Part shown: positions 13,498 to 14,483 of the stretch, in pieces | How the letters are laid out: every line of letters starts with the position of its first letter | Position numbering within the stretch: position 1 is the stretch's first letter | Source of the DNA: a bacterium | GTDB taxonomy: Bacteria > AUK180 | Assembly: GCA_023144005.1 (NCBI GenBank) | Contig: JAGLGN010000011.1 | Span: 1 to 14,483, forward strand | DNA: 14,483 nt | Reading direction: 5' to 3' | Translations under genes and position numbers: made by a program | Notes under the pieces: model-generated | Database searches by the model: none | Told to the model about the DNA's origin: nothing | The model's input: only the letters and a program-made list of their open reading frames with translations

Positions 13498-14088
13498 ATG
13501 ATGAAGGCAATAAAATATGTCCTGCTCGCAATAATTTCGCTGATTCTGGCAGGATACTTTCTGAATTTTCCCGATCTATTAGGCATCAGCCTGATCATTG
13601 CGGCTTTCATCATTCAGCTCATCACGATCATAATGGACAGGAGAATAGAGCAGCGCAGCACGGCTCATATCTGCACGCTTAAGACATTCGCAAAAAGGGT
13701 GAAAAAACTCTCGCCCGAAACTATGGGCCTACTCTATATTGAGATCTTGAGCGCAAAGGAGTACCAAAGGAAATTCGGCCAAGCGGCTTACAATGGCTAT
13801 AAGCATCATCTTCTGAAGATCGCCCTGAATATGCTCCGGGGGCCCGATTTCGTTATTAATCTTTCCCCTAATACCTTTCTGATCATGATCGACGGCATTA
13901 TGCAGAAACATATAACCGCAAGAGTAAAGACCATTATACATAAACTGAAGGATGAAACTGTCATGAAATACAGGTTCTTCGTAAAACACCTGGAATCACC
14001 TGATACAGATTCTCTTACATTTCATGCGATTAACTTTAGTGATGTGATGGTTCCGCTCTCCGACAACGAACTCCAGATAATAATGTAG
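13498..14088 (+). CDS. Membrane protein with degenerate GGDEF-like domain
   Basis: This 196-residue protein has two N-terminal membrane segments (about 5-22 and 28-46), then a cytoplasmic domain of about 145 residues. Residues 77-133 follow the pattern of a GGDEF fold: a strand G-L-L-Y-I-E-I, then A-K-E-Y-Q-R-K-F-G-Q-A-A-Y-N-G-Y, a helix, R-G-P-D, and a strand-turn-strand with S-P-N-T-F (123-127) where G-G-D/E-E-F should be. The metal and product residues are therefore lost, and cyclase activity is not expected. It might bind c-di-GMP or partner proteins. The gene starts with two tandem ATGs (13498 and 13501) and no visible ribosome binding site. The GGDEF resemblance is my own pattern reading and needs a profile search. 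Confidence 0.75.
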   Translation: MMKAIKYVLLAIISLILAGYFLNFPDLLGISLIIAAFIIQLITIIMDRRIEQRSTAHICTLKTFAKRVKKLSPETMGLLYIEILSAKEYQRKFGQAAYNGYKHHLLKIALNMLRGPDFVINLSPNTFLIMIDGIMQKHITARVKTIIHKLKDETVMKYRFFVKHLESPDTDSLTFHAINFSDVMVPLSDNELQIIM

Positions 14089-14154
14089 TGTTTCATAATT
14101 AGCTTGACAATGGAATGTTTAGATTTGAGTCAATTCCAACGATAAATGCAGTCT

Positions 14155-14240
14155 GAAGTGTGAAGTGTGAGGTGTAAAGTGGGAACCGGGATGAAATAAA
14201 ACTGGATCCCACGGTCACCAACTCCCTCTGGATGACACTT
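14155..14240. repeat. 7-bp tandem repeat with distal inverted partner
   Basis: GAAGTGT, GAAGTGT, GAGGTGT and AAAGTGG follow in tandem at 14155-14182. CACTTTCCACTTC at 14228-14240 is their approximate inverse complement. The arms enclose GGATCCCACGGTC...GGATGAC. The unit could fold into an imperfect stem, as in dispersed palindromic intergenic elements. Confidence 0.5.
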
Positions 14241-14280
14241 TCCACTTCTTTATTTTCCTTCCCGCATCCGCTCACCGGGA

Positions 14281-14297
14281 GCCCGGCAGCGCCGGGC
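14281..14297. repeat. GC-rich hairpin
   Basis: GCCCGGC (14281-14287), loop AGC and GCCGGGC (14291-14297) form a perfect 7-bp stem. An alternative stem CCGGG/CCCGG (14275-14286) overlaps it. No T-tract follows on either strand, so it is not a standard intrinsic terminator. Confidence 0.55.
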
Positions 14298-14483
14298 GAC
14301 CAACCCAAAAGAGTTTTGAACCGTTTAAGCGACATTGACATTTTTAACGGCAGGAATGAATGGTGGCGAAGCCGAAAATATCCAATTGTCTGAGTGAGCG
14401 AAAGCTAACGAGTTTTGGGATTTTAATGAATGACGGCCGTGGTGAGTATCGGTGCAAAAAATGACATGAGAGCAAAGACGGAT

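Larger units (their letters stand above)
14089..14483. other. Non-coding stretch rich in repeats and hairpins
   Basis: I see no convincing gene in this 395-nt stretch. It contains short tandem repeats, an inverted-repeat pair, a GC-rich hairpin, and near-repeated words (GAATGAATGGTGGCG near 14353 and AATGAATGACGGCCG near 14425). This layout resembles dispersed intergenic repeats rather than a promoter or terminator region. Confidence 0.6.

Noticed and set aside
14155-14182. CRISPR-like array
   Set aside because: The units are only 7 bp with no spacers and no cas genes; the Cas4-like domain in the window is fused to GAF-GGDEF and is not in a cas context.
14099-14341. 80-codon minus-strand open frame
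   Set aside because: It runs through the tandem 7-mers and the GC hairpin, has no ribosome binding site or recognisable domain, and its composition follows the repeats.

Overview
The window is moderately AT-rich chromosomal DNA from a diderm (two-membrane) bacterium. Diderm character is inferred from two SurA/parvulin-type chaperone-like proteins, one with a lipoprotein signal. Orphan MEMO and CheC proteins, a GGDEF output domain and a DUF6754-like membrane module suggest an uncultivated candidate-phylum lineage, but I cannot assign the phylum from sequence alone. Coding density is high, many genes overlap by ATGA, and both tRNA genes encode their own CCA.

Region 1 (1-3877) is the most unusual part: a compact locus that looks like a ribosomally made, post-translationally modified peptide (RiPP) system. 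Two tandem minus-strand genes encode very similar small Cys-rich peptides built on the motif C-A-L-C-S-E-D-P-x-F-C-G. One is complete at 69 aa; the other is cut by the window edge. Divergent from them is a three-gene plus-strand operon: an ATP-grasp-fold protein that has lost its metal ligands, a radical SAM/SPASM enzyme with a full seven-Cys SPASM domain, and an intact RimK-like ATP-grasp ligase. The 282-nt intergenic space holds two divergent promoters close to the sigma-70 consensus (17-nt spacers; the precursor one is a perfect match), plus inverted repeats that could be operators. The simplest reading is that the peptides are substrates of the radical SAM and ATP-grasp enzymes.

Region 2 (3878-4183) is intergenic, with short direct repeats and tRNA-Leu(CAA) with its own promoter.

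Region 3 (4180-13227, minus strand) is one ten-gene operon read from a promoter upstream of a phosphofructokinase gene. In transcript order it holds: a phosphofructokinase with residues typical of PPi use; a SurA-like periplasmic chaperone; a CheC-like phosphatase; a MEMO-family protein; a PD-(D/E)XK-GAF-GGDEF fusion; a parvulin-type lipoprotein; and four overlapping genes for a membrane module of unknown function that includes a DUF6754-like protein. Seven of the nine junctions are overlaps, six of them the 4-nt ATGA type and one of 8 nt. Translational coupling is therefore likely, and the mixture of envelope biogenesis, signalling and metabolism is notable.

Region 4 (13228-14483) holds tRNA-Val(UAC) with a near-consensus promoter. 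A divergent small membrane protein follows, with a cryptic degenerate GGDEF fold and a possibly leaderless transcript that starts over an 18-bp palindrome. The last ~395 nt are non-coding and rich in short repeats and hairpins.
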